Below, piece after piece: positions 1 through 7,186 of a stretch of DNA of 12,147 nucleotides. Positions within the stretch are counted from its first letter, which is position 1. Every line of letters starts with the position of its first letter. Both the position numbers and the translations under genes were made by a program. The notes under the pieces are model-generated. The model saw only the letters and a program-made list of their open reading frames with translations, was not told where the DNA came from and ran no database searches. The stretch spans positions 1 through 12,147 of the forward strand of contig UQPD01000080.1 in NCBI GenBank assembly GCA_900542795.1, written 5' to 3'. The stretch comes from an uncultured Prevotella sp. GTDB lineage: Bacteria > Bacteroidota > Bacteroidia > Bacteroidales > Bacteroidaceae.

Positions 1-116
1 CCTCATTCACATACCTGGCTACCTTATATCACCCCTAACGGGGTGAGGCTGGCGCATGAAAATTTCTGATAAGACTATCATAAATCGTGCAGAAAAAAAT
101 GCGAATTTTGAACGCC
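1..116. repeat. Structured intergenic repeat cut by contig edge
   Basis: There is no gene here. A perfect 6-bp hairpin (CACCCC, loop TAAC, GGGGTG) lies at 30-45. A second imperfect fold pairs GGCG (51-54) with CGCC (113-116) and AAAATT (59-64) with AATTTT (104-109), enclosing a small GATA/TATC hairpin at 68-79. The CCTGGCTA stretch at 14-21 looks like one arm of a larger palindrome whose other arm would lie before position 1. The style resembles REP-like palindromes scattered in Bacteroidales genomes, but I cannot show other copies from this window. It lies just downstream of the DUF4421 gene and could also serve as its transcript end. Confidence 0.35.
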
Positions 117-123
117 CTAACTC

Positions 124-1257
124 TTACCTATACATTTTCTTTCGGTTAAAGAAGAAGCCAACATAAACATTGGAAAAGGTTACGGCATTGGCTTGATACA
201 ATTTATTTTTGTTATACATATAGAGATTGCAGATTAGTGAAGAACCTACAAACCAATGCGTATTATTCCATACCACACCTAAACGCGAAGTACAGTCAAA
301 ACTAAAATTCTTCAAATCAAGTAAAACCTCATTACCCTTTATTTTCTCACCAACTGTTTTGCGGTAACCTATGGAGGGAGTTGCCGAAATACCAAATAAG
401 AAATTGCGTGCAAACACCCAATTATAGGCATAACCTGCACTGGCATAATAGTAGACGTAGTTAATTTCAGAAAACTTCAACTCCTCCATTATCTTCTCGT
501 CTGATTCAGGACCACGCACTTCCTCAGGGAGTTTAGTATAGTCAAATCGGTTGTGCTGCTTGCTAAAGCCAAGTCCTAAGATTGGTGAACCACAACTTTT
601 TCGTTGCACGGTGCTTTGATTATAGGCAGCTGGATATGAAAAGTGGCGATGGTTGAACACGTAATAAACATTGAGCGACGTTGTTTTGGTGGACAAACCT
701 GAAAACGGAATGCCACGCACCGATGTAGGTTCAACTCCTTCAAAACCATTCACCCTACGCAATGAGTAATTGCCATTATTTCGGAAATGCAAGAAATCGC
801 ACCCCAACATAGAACTGTAAAGACTTAAATTAAACGAAGAAGCCTTACCCACCGACTTAGGACGAAGCACATCGAAAGTATAGCCCAAAAATATCCATCG
901 CCAACCAAAGTAAGGTCCCACCTTCACCTGATGCTGTGGACTCGACACCACGGTCTGCGTATTTCCTTCCTCATCGCGCCCCTGTATTCTATACATCTGA
1001 AAAGTGTTGGTGTTTTGCAACATGGTTGTGTAGTTGTAATAGTTGGGCGAAATGTAAGTAGTATCGTAATCATCAAAGCTCTTAACAAAGCGATAAAGCA
1101 AACTCCCCGTGTGCTTTACTTTAGTTTTAATGCGTTTAAGACGTTTGTACTTTTCCTTGTCAACCTTACGTAAACTATCCATGTTCACAGTCAAACTGTC
1201 AGCAAGAGTTACATTTTGAGCATGCACAAAAGTGCTGACTCCTAAAGCCAGCACCAA
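124..1257 (-). CDS. DUF4421 family exported protein
   Basis: This is a Bacteroidetes-restricted protein of unknown function, probably in the cell envelope. The 377-residue reading frame has the DUF4421 pattern I recall: a basic stretch (about 37-50), then a conserved block at 61-91 (FDDYDTTYISPN, TMLQNTNTF), then alternating aromatic strands such as VGPYFGWRWIFLGY (113-126) to the end, suggestive of a beta-rich or barrel-like fold. The N-terminus ends in a plausible signal peptidase I site (VHA before Q14). The start is uncertain. Position 1257 is a TTG, and starting there leaves a very short signal peptide with no basic residues. In-frame codons continue upstream to a stop at 1315-1317 and read KNIFISLVLALGV, an ideal signal peptide, but no ATG or GTG exists there; an ATT at 1276-1278 is the best-placed candidate. 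It lies 47-68 bases after the oxidoreductase gene, possibly co-transcribed with it. Confidence 0.8.
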   Translation of the reverse strand: MVLALGVSTFVHAQNVTLADSLTVNMDSLRKVDKEKYKRLKRIKTKVKHTGSLLYRFVKSFDDYDTTYISPNYYNYTTMLQNTNTFQMYRIQGRDEEGNTQTVVSSPQHQVKVGPYFGWRWIFLGYTFDVLRPKSVGKASSFNLSLYSSMLGCDFLHFRNNGNYSLRRVNGFEGVEPTSVRGIPFSGLSTKTTSLNVYYVFNHRHFSYPAAYNQSTVQRKSCGSPILGLGFSKQHNRFDYTKLPEEVRGPESDEKIMEELKFSEINYVYYYASAGYAYNWVFARNFLFGISATPSIGYRKTVGEKIKGNEVLLDLKNFSFDCTSRLGVVWNNTHWFVGSSLICNLYMYNKNKLYQANAVTFSNVYVGFFFNRKKMYR

Positions 1258-1325
1258 AGAGATAAATATGTTTTTAATTAAAACGATAATCTTGTGTTTT
1301 TTAAAACCTACAAATTATTTAGAAA

Positions 1326-2306
1326 TCACAACTTATCTAAGATGCGATCTACCACCCAATTAACAGGAGTAGCACTCACACAATCACACTTACAGATAGC
1401 CTTATTTTGCAAATGCTTTACAACTAATTCTATAAGCGGGAGTTGCACATAAGGTGGATTAGCGACTTCGAATTCCTGACGTCCTTGTTCATTTTGCAAA
1501 ACAATGGGTTGGTAAGTAAACACCGAAAACGACAATGAACCTTTGTCGCCTACAATGTCAATGCGGTCTTCCTTTGCCGACTCATGTGCCACAAAGCACC
1601 ATGACCCTGAACCAGGCAGACCATTACTAAACTTAAAGCAAGCACTCACCGAGTCTTCAGTGGGATAAAGTCCTCCCCTATTCGCCTTCATACCCTCAGC
1701 TTCAAGAATCGGACCAAACATCTCTTGCAACAAGTCAATTTGGTGAGGTGCTAAATCATAGAAATAACCACCTCCCGCAATGTCTGCTTGCACACGCCAA
1801 GGCAGGTTCGTTTTGTTATAATCCAAATCGCGTGGCGGAACAGCAAAACGAATTTGCACATTCACCACCTTGCCCACAGCTCCATTTTCAACCAACTCTC
1901 TCACCTTCATAAAATAAGGAAGGTAACGGCGATAGTAAGCAACAAAACAAGGTACACCCGTTTTTTCAGCAATGCGATTGATGCGACAACAATCCTCATA
2001 ATTCGACGCCATTGGTTTCTCAACATACACAGCCTTTCCACTCTTCATAGCCATAATAGCAAATGTGGCATGCGTAGAAGGTGGTGTGGCAATATACACC
2101 GCATTCACTTCAGGATCGTTAATCAATTCCTGCGGATCTGTGTACCATCGTTTCACACCATGACGTTCGGCATACGACTTGGCCTTATCGGCACGACGGC
2201 TCATCACGGCTACTACAGTCGATCCTTCTATCTTATTAAATGCGGGACCACTTTTTCTTTCTGTCACTTCACCACAACCGATGAAGCCCCAACGTACTTC
2301 TTCCAT
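1326..2306 (-). CDS. Gfo/Idh/MocA family NAD(P)-dependent oxidoreductase
   Basis: This is a cytosolic sugar- or cyclitol-type dehydrogenase of unknown substrate. The 326 residues show an N-terminal Rossmann fold with the dinucleotide motif GFIGCGEVT (7-15), a basic pair SRR (36-38) after the second strand that may favour NADP, the ATPPSTHA block (73-80), and the family signature VEKPMA (95-100) with the usual catalytic lysine K97. The C-terminal half carries GGGYFYDLAPHQID (178-191), where D184 and H188 match the catalytic Asp/His of the family. The length is normal for a single-domain member. No neighbour indicates the substrate. The start ATG lies 22 bases from the edge of a MITE-like element, so its promoter is either inside that element or separated from the gene by it. 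Confidence 0.88.
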   Translation of the reverse strand: MEEVRWGFIGCGEVTERKSGPAFNKIEGSTVVAVMSRRADKAKSYAERHGVKRWYTDPQELINDPEVNAVYIATPPSTHATFAIMAMKSGKAVYVEKPMASNYEDCCRINRIAEKTGVPCFVAYYRRYLPYFMKVRELVENGAVGKVVNVQIRFAVPPRDLDYNKTNLPWRVQADIAGGGYFYDLAPHQIDLLQEMFGPILEAEGMKANRGGLYPTEDSVSACFKFSNGLPGSGSWCFVAHESAKEDRIDIVGDKGSLSFSVFTYQPIVLQNEQGRQEFEVANPPYVQLPLIELVVKHLQNKAICKCDCVSATPVNWVVDRILDKL

Positions 2307-2328
2307 AATCGTTATGCTTTAAAATTAT

Positions 2329-2587
2329 GGGTGGTTCTAATAATTCTGATAAGTTGATTTGTACCCTATCGTGTGTGTTTTTTTTCAAGAATATGGGCTG
2401 CGGTTCGGCTAAGATTGCAAGCAAGCTTGCATCTTCGCTCTCACCTTGCACCATATTTGGGGGTTAGTGAACGAAGGAGCATAGCGGGCTATGTGACTGA
2501 GCGAACTGACTCCAAGACACATGCGAGAGGGTGCAAAGCAACTATCAGAATTTTAGAATCTTAAAATCAGAATTTTTAGAACCACCC
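2329..2587. mobile_element. MITE-like non-coding element with 22-bp inverted ends
   Basis: The left end (2329-2350, starting GGGTGGTTCTAA) and the right end (2566-2587) are reverse complements at 21 of 22 positions. TTAT directly flanks both ends (2325-2328 and 2588-2591), which would fit a 4-bp target duplication. A 9-base TTATGCTTT also occurs outside each end (2312-2320 and 2588-2596). The right end carries a subterminal direct repeat of its own tip (ATCAGAATTTTAGAA at 2544-2558). The 259-base interior has no credible gene but has several hairpins, including a palindromic repeat unit (2390-2457) and CATAGC/GCTATG (2480-2493). A small element mobilised in trans is the simplest reading; the transposase family is unknown. 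Confidence 0.55.
2390..2457 (-). repeat. Palindromic repeat unit, copy inside the MITE-like element
   Basis: Read on the minus strand, this unit has the conserved left core GTGCAAGGTGAG (2451-2440) and right core CGAACCGCAGCC (2407-2396), the same order as the unit at 9135-9206 (right core CGAGCCGCAGCC). The outer arms pair perfectly (AATATGG 2390-2396 with CCATATT 2451-2457). The inner arms also pair: AAGAT and GCAAG (2411-2415, 2417-2421) with CTTGC and ATCTT (2426-2435), with one bulged base and a 4-base loop. Cores are conserved while the paired arms differ from the other copy. Confidence 0.6.
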
Positions 2588-2650
2588 TTATGCTTTTGCA
2601 ATTACAAATTTAGTAATAAAGCCGAAAACCACAAAGAGTAACTATAAAAG

Positions 2651-2710
2651 AAATAAGTGTAAAGTTCTCAGCACCTTCTAAAATCGGTGCTCAAAACCTT
2701 ACACTTATTT
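2651..2710 (-). terminator. Terminator of the purF-carA-carB operon
   Basis: A perfect 12-bp outer stem (2651-2662 with 2699-2710) encloses a 6-bp inner stem (AGCACC 2670-2675 with GGTGCT 2686-2691). On the minus strand it begins 52 bases after the carB stop, and its 3' side runs into TTTCTTTTATAG, a broken U-tract. This fits an intrinsic terminator. It lies outside the MITE-like element. Confidence 0.6.
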
Positions 2711-2762
2711 ATTTTCAAGATGTCTGAAAGGCAAAATTTCTTACCTTTCTTATCTTAGAGAT

Positions 2763-5700
2763 TTAATATTCTTGCCAGCACTTGATGTCCAAGTCATCTA
2801 ACTTCAGCGTGCAGAAAGCATTGATAAAGGCAGAAGCCAAACGTGCATTCGTAATCAAAGGAATATTCAAGTCGATGGCAGCACGACGAATCTTGTAACC
2901 ATTCGACAATTCCCCAGTTGAAAGATTCTTAGGTACATTCACAACCAAGTCAATCTCCTTGTTACGCAACAAGTCGATAGCTTGTGGCTGCTGTCCTACT
3001 TCGCTTGGCCAGTGAACCATTGTATTTTCAACACCGTTTTCGGTGAGATAACGGCTCGTTCCTGGTGTTGCAAAGAGTTTGTAACCATGCTTGCGAAGCA
3101 TAACGCTGGTAACTAACATTTCAGCCTTTTGCTTACCATCACCCGTTGAAAGGAGAATATTCTTTTCAGGAATGCGCTGACCAACTGAAAGCATTGACTT
3201 GAGTAATGCAGAACGAGAATCCTCGCCCAAGCAACCAACCTCACCAGTCGAAGCCATGTCAACACCTAATACAGGGTCTGCCTTCTGCAAGCGGTTAAAT
3301 GAGAACTGCGAAGCCTTCACACCCACATAGTCTAAGTCGAACAAGCTCTTAGCAGGCTTTTCAACGGGCAAACCAAGCATGATGCGAGTAGCCAACTCAA
3401 TTAAGTTAATCTTCAAAACCTTGCTAACGAAGGGGAACGAACGCGAAGCACGCAAGTTACACTCAATAACCTTGATATCGTTTTCCTTAGCCAAATATTG
3501 AATGTTGAACGGACCCGAAATGTGAAGTTCCTTAGCAATTTGCTTAGAAATTTTCTTGATGCGACGAGCTGTTTCAACATACAACTTCTGTGGCGGGAAC
3601 TGAATGGTAGCGTCACCAGAGTGAACACCAGCAAATTCAACATGCTCAGAAATGGCATAAGCAATAATTTCACCATCCTTTGCCACAGCATCCATTTCTA
3701 CCTCCTTGGCATGCTGCATAAAGCGGCTTACCACAACGGGGTGTTTCTTTGATACGTTAGCAGCCAACTTCAAGAAACGTTCCAACTCCTCTTGGTTAGA
3801 GCAAACATTCATGGCAGCACCCGAAAGTACATAAGAAGGACGCACCAAAACGGGGAAGCCAACCTCCTTAATAAACTGCTGAATATCGTCCATAGAAGTC
3901 AACGCGCTCCATTCAGGCTGGTCTACGCCAATGCGGTTAAGCATTGCAGAGAACTTTTCGCGGTCCTCAGCGTTGTCAATATATTTAGCTTGTGTACCGA
4001 GCAAAGGAATATTCTCAGCATCCAAGCGCATTGCCAAGTTATTAGGAATCTGACCACCTGTGCTGACTACTACACCATAAGGACATTCAAGATCCAGAAT
4101 ATCCATTACGCGCTCAAAAGTAAGCTCGTCAAAATAAAGACGATCGCACATATCATAGTCAGTTGACACCGTTTCGGGATTATAGTTAATCATAATCGAA
4201 CGGTATCCCTCCCTACGAATGGTATTCAAAGCTTGCACACCACACCAGTCAAATTCAACCGATGAACCAATGCGATAAGCACCCGAACCGAGCACAACAA
4301 CCGAACGCTTATCGTTTTCAAAGTTAATGTCGTGAGCTACACCGCTATAAGTAAGATACAAATAGTTAGTCTGCGCAGGATATTCAGCAGCCAACGTATC
4401 AATCTGCTTCACAACAGGCACGATGCCAGCTTGCTTACGACGTGCACGTACAGCAAGGATTGCCTTTTCGATGTCCATCTCTTGCTCCATACCAACGGCA
4501 CGTGCAATTTGGAAGTCGGTAAAGCCCTGCACCTTTGCCTTGCGCAATAAGTCTGCACCAAGCACATTGATTGAAGTGCAAGCGTGCAACTCCTGGTCTG
4601 TTAGATGAATCTTATAAAGCTTCTGTAAGAACCAACGGTCAATCTTCGTTAAGTCATGAATTTGGTCGATGGTATATCCAGCCTTGAAAGCCTTTTCAAT
4701 TACAAAGATACGCTTGTCAGTCGGTTCCTTCAAAGCTGCATCAACATCAGCAATCTTAATTTCTTTGTTATCAACAAAGCCGTGCATGCCTTGACCAATC
4801 ATGCGCAAGCCCTTCTGGATAACCTCCTCGAAGGTGCGACCAATCGCCATAACCTCGCCTACCGACTTCATTGAAGAACCCAATTCACGGTCTACACCAT
4901 GGAATTTACCCAAGTCCCAACGTGGAATCTTACATACCACATAGTCCAAAGCTGGCTCAAAGAAGGCTGAAGTGGTTTTAGTTACAGAGTTCTTCAAATC
5001 GAAGAGGCCATAACCCAAGCCCAACTTAGCAGCAACGAAAGCCAAGGGATAACCCGTAGCCTTTGAAGCCAAAGCTGAAGAACGCGACAAACGAGCGTTT
5101 ACCTCAATTACACGATAATCCTCGCTATTGGGGTCGAAGGCATACTGCACATTACACTCACCCACAATGCCTACGTGACGCACAATGCGGATAGAGAGTT
5201 CGCGCAGTTTGTGATATTCAGCATTCGAGAGTGTTTGCGACGGAGCAATAACGATACTTTCACCCGTATGGATGCCCAGAGGGTCAAAGTTCTCCATGTT
5301 ACAAACAGTGATACAGTTGTCAAAGCGGTCGCGCACAACTTCGTACTCAACCTCTTTCCAACCCTTCAAACTCTTCTCAACCAACACCTGCGGTGAGAAA
5401 GAGAATGCCTTTTCAGCCAACTTATTCAATTCTTCTTCATTGTCGCAGAAGCCAGAGCCCAAACCACCCAAAGCATAAGCAGCACGAAGAATTACAGGAT
5501 AACCCAAGTTGGCAGCAGCCTTACGAGCCTGCTCAATGTTTTCGCAAGCCTCGCTCTTAATGGTCTTAACGTTAATCTCGTTCAGTTTTTCCACAAAGAG
5601 TTCACGGTCTTCCGTGTCCATAATGGCTTGAACGGGCGTACCAAGTACTTGCAAGTTATACTTTTCGAGCACACCGTTTTCAAAGAGCTTCACACCACAG

Positions 5701-5987
5701 TTCAAAGCAGTCTGACCACCGAAAGCCAGCATAATGCCATCGGGACGTTCCTTTTCAATAACGCGTTCTACGAAATATGGCGTAACGGGCAAGAAGTAGA
5801 TGCGGTCTGCCACACCCTCCGAAGTTTGCACTGTAGCAATGTTCGGATTGATCAATATAGTTTCAATGCCTTCTTCCTTCAACGCTTTCAAAGCCTGTGA
5901 GCCAGAGTAGTCAAATTCGCCAGCCTCACCAATTTTTAATGCGCCCGAACCAAGGAGAAGTACTTTCTTAATATTGTTATTCATCAT
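2763..5987 (-). CDS. carB: Carbamoyl-phosphate synthase large subunit
   Basis: This is the large subunit of glutamine-dependent carbamoyl-phosphate synthase. It combines bicarbonate, ATP and ammonia channelled from CarA to make carbamoyl phosphate for pyrimidines and arginine. Its 1074 residues equal the usual length. Two ATP-grasp halves are visible. The carboxyphosphate half has VEKSLKGWKEVEYE (203-216) and VIEVNARLSRSSALASK (293-309). The carbamoyl-phosphate half starts near 562 (VVVLGSGAYRIGSSVEFDW) and has EVEMDAVAKDG (762-772) and VIECNLRASRSFPFVSK (840-856). Residues from about 940 form the MGS-like allosteric domain. Its wording (ATPGTS 973-978, WPSEVG 993-998, IDLVVNVPKN 1012-1021, YKIRRAAID 1031-1039) recalls eukaryotic CPS1/CAD rather than E. 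coli CarB, so E. coli-style UMP/IMP control should not be assumed. It starts with two ATGs, 35 bases after carA, as the last gene of its operon. Confidence 0.97.
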   Translation of the reverse strand: MMNNNIKKVLLLGSGALKIGEAGEFDYSGSQALKALKEEGIETILINPNIATVQTSEGVADRIYFLPVTPYFVERVIEKERPDGIMLAFGGQTALNCGVKLFENGVLEKYNLQVLGTPVQAIMDTEDRELFVEKLNEINVKTIKSEACENIEQARKAAANLGYPVILRAAYALGGLGSGFCDNEEELNKLAEKAFSFSPQVLVEKSLKGWKEVEYEVVRDRFDNCITVCNMENFDPLGIHTGESIVIAPSQTLSNAEYHKLRELSIRIVRHVGIVGECNVQYAFDPNSEDYRVIEVNARLSRSSALASKATGYPLAFVAAKLGLGYGLFDLKNSVTKTTSAFFEPALDYVVCKIPRWDLGKFHGVDRELGSSMKSVGEVMAIGRTFEEVIQKGLRMIGQGMHGFVDNKEIKIADVDAALKEPTDKRIFVIEKAFKAGYTIDQIHDLTKIDRWFLQKLYKIHLTDQELHACTSINVLGADLLRKAKVQGFTDFQIARAVGMEQEMDIEKAILAVRARRKQAGIVPVVKQIDTLAAEYPAQTNYLYLTYSGVAHDINFENDKRSVVVLGSGAYRIGSSVEFDWCGVQALNTIRREGYRSIMINYNPETVSTDYDMCDRLYFDELTFERVMDILDLECPYGVVVSTGGQIPNNLAMRLDAENIPLLGTQAKYIDNAEDREKFSAMLNRIGVDQPEWSALTSMDDIQQFIKEVGFPVLVRPSYVLSGAAMNVCSNQEELERFLKLAANVSKKHPVVVSRFMQHAKEVEMDAVAKDGEIIAYAISEHVEFAGVHSGDATIQFPPQKLYVETARRIKKISKQIAKELHISGPFNIQYLAKENDIKVIECNLRASRSFPFVSKVLKINLIELATRIMLGLPVEKPAKSLFDLDYVGVKASQFSFNRLQKADPVLGVDMASTGEVGCLGEDSRSALLKSMLSVGQRIPEKNILLSTGDGKQKAEMLVTSVMLRKHGYKLFATPGTSRYLTENGVENTMVHWPSEVGQQPQAIDLLRNKEIDLVVNVPKNLSTGELSNGYKIRRAAIDLNIPLITNARLASAFINAFCTLKLDDLDIKCWQEY

Positions 5988-6022
5988 GATAGTGTCTTAT
6001 TGAATGCCTTTCGGCTCTTTGA

Positions 6023-7105
6023 TTACTTAAGCAATTTCACAAATTCGTCGAACAGGAATTCCGTATCAACCGGACCCGAACAAGCTTCGGGGTGGAACTG
6101 TGCCGAGAACCAAGGATTCGTTTTGTGACGAACACCCTCGTTCGATCCATCGTTCATATTGATGAAGTAGGGTTCCCAATCAGCCGAGAGTGTGCGACTA
6201 TCTACTGCGTAACCATGGTTTTGTGAAGTTACGAAGCAACGATTTGTACCCACCATGCGAACAGGCTGATTGTGGCTACGGTGACCATATTTCAGTTTAT
6301 AGATGGTTGCGCCTGCAGCTTTCGAGAGTAATTGGTTACCCATACAGATACCCATGCAAGGACGCACATTAGGATTTGCCAAGAACTTCTTGATATTGTT
6401 CACAGCCTCCACACAAGTGTCGGGGTCGCCAGGACCATTCGCTAAGAACAAGCCATCAAATTCCATATCATTGAAATCATAGTTCCAAGGCACACGAATT
6501 ACCTCCACACCGCGATTGATTAAGCAACGAATGATGTTGTTCTTCACACCGCAGTCAACAAGTACTACTTTCTTCAAGCCCTTACCTGCATTGTAGTGAA
6601 TGATTTCCTTGCAAGAGACCTTTGCTACATAGTTTACGCCCTCATATTCAGCTGTCGGAACATTTTCTGGCTCATCATCAAAGAGAATCTTACCCATCAT
6701 CACACCATGTTCGCGCAGCACCTTAGTGAGTTCGCGAGTGTCAATTCCTGTAATACCAGGAACCTTTTCGCGCTTAAGCCAGTCGCCCAGGCTTTCCACA
6801 GCATTCCAGTGACTATATTGTTCACTGTAGTCGCTCACAATGATAGCAGAAGCATAAATTTTATCGCTCTCCATATAAGTAGCCAAGCCATCCTCGCCTA
6901 TAGTGAAAGGAGGTACGCCATAGTTACCTACAAGCGGATAAGTGAGGGTAATAAGCTGACCTGCATACGAGGGGTCAGTCAAACTCTCGGGATAGCCCAT
7001 CATGGCAGTGTTGAAAACAACTTCGCCCGCCACAGGAGCTTCATAACCAAACGACTTACCATGGAATTTGGTTCCGTCGTCAAGAACAAGTGTTACGTTA
7101 CGCAT
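6023..7105 (-). CDS. carA: Carbamoyl-phosphate synthase small (glutaminase) subunit
   Basis: This subunit hydrolyses glutamine and passes ammonia through the tunnel to CarB. I place the start at the ATG at 7105 (MRNVTLVLDDG), giving 360 residues, a normal CarA length. The frame stays open to an ATG at 7159, but the extra 18 residues (MCCGYVKN and on) match nothing in the family. The N-terminal CPSase domain includes FNTAMMGYPE and VPGITGIDTRELTK (about 115-128). The class I amidotransferase domain has GPGDP (224-228), the nucleophile elbow MGICMGNQ with C254, QNHGYAVD, and QFHPE with H338 and E340, so the Cys-His-Glu triad is intact. MGNQ replaces the E. coli GHQ, and NDGSNEG with QFHPEACSGPVDTEFLFDEF resembles the CPS1/CAD glutaminase region. 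It lies 81 bases after purF and 35 before carB. Confidence 0.96.
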   Translation of the reverse strand: MRNVTLVLDDGTKFHGKSFGYEAPVAGEVVFNTAMMGYPESLTDPSYAGQLITLTYPLVGNYGVPPFTIGEDGLATYMESDKIYASAIIVSDYSEQYSHWNAVESLGDWLKREKVPGITGIDTRELTKVLREHGVMMGKILFDDEPENVPTAEYEGVNYVAKVSCKEIIHYNAGKGLKKVVLVDCGVKNNIIRCLINRGVEVIRVPWNYDFNDMEFDGLFLANGPGDPDTCVEAVNNIKKFLANPNVRPCMGICMGNQLLSKAAGATIYKLKYGHRSHNQPVRMVGTNRCFVTSQNHGYAVDSRTLSADWEPYFINMNDGSNEGVRHKTNPWFSAQFHPEACSGPVDTEFLFDEFVKLLK

Positions 7106-7147
7106 ATTATTGAGTTGATGAGTATAGATTATCAAATTTTTCACGTA

Positions 7148-7177
7148 ACCACAGCACACTGTTATGTGTACTGTGGT
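7148..7177 (-). promoter_or_regulatory. Hairpin between purF and carA
   Basis: ACCACAG (7148-7154) pairs with CTGTGGT (7171-7177). After one mismatch the stem continues four pairs (7156-7159 with 7166-7169) around a 6-base loop. On the minus strand it starts ten bases after the purF stop and is followed by ACGTGAAAAATTTG, with no strong U-run. It may be a weak terminator, a processing site, or an element setting the ratio of PurF to CarAB. Only the fold is seen; the function is inferred. Confidence 0.4.
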
Positions 7178-7186
7178 AGCATGAAT

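Noticed and set aside
1788..2357. Plus-strand 189-residue open frame opposite the oxidoreductase
   Set aside because: The histidine- and isoleucine-rich translation is typical of an antisense shadow, and the minus-strand frame carries all family motifs.
2269..2454. Minus-strand 61-residue open frame overlapping the oxidoreductase start
   Set aside because: It overlaps the real gene in another frame and reads through the repeat and the inverted end; no family resemblance.
2373..2564. Plus-strand 63-residue open frame in the gap upstream of the oxidoreductase
   Set aside because: It lies wholly within the MITE-like element and translates its hairpins; the arginine- and serine-rich product has no recognisable domain.
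7106..7159. Longer CarA N-terminus starting at 7159
   Set aside because: The 18 extra residues match nothing in CarA, and the product begins in the normal way at MRNVTLVLDDG (7105).
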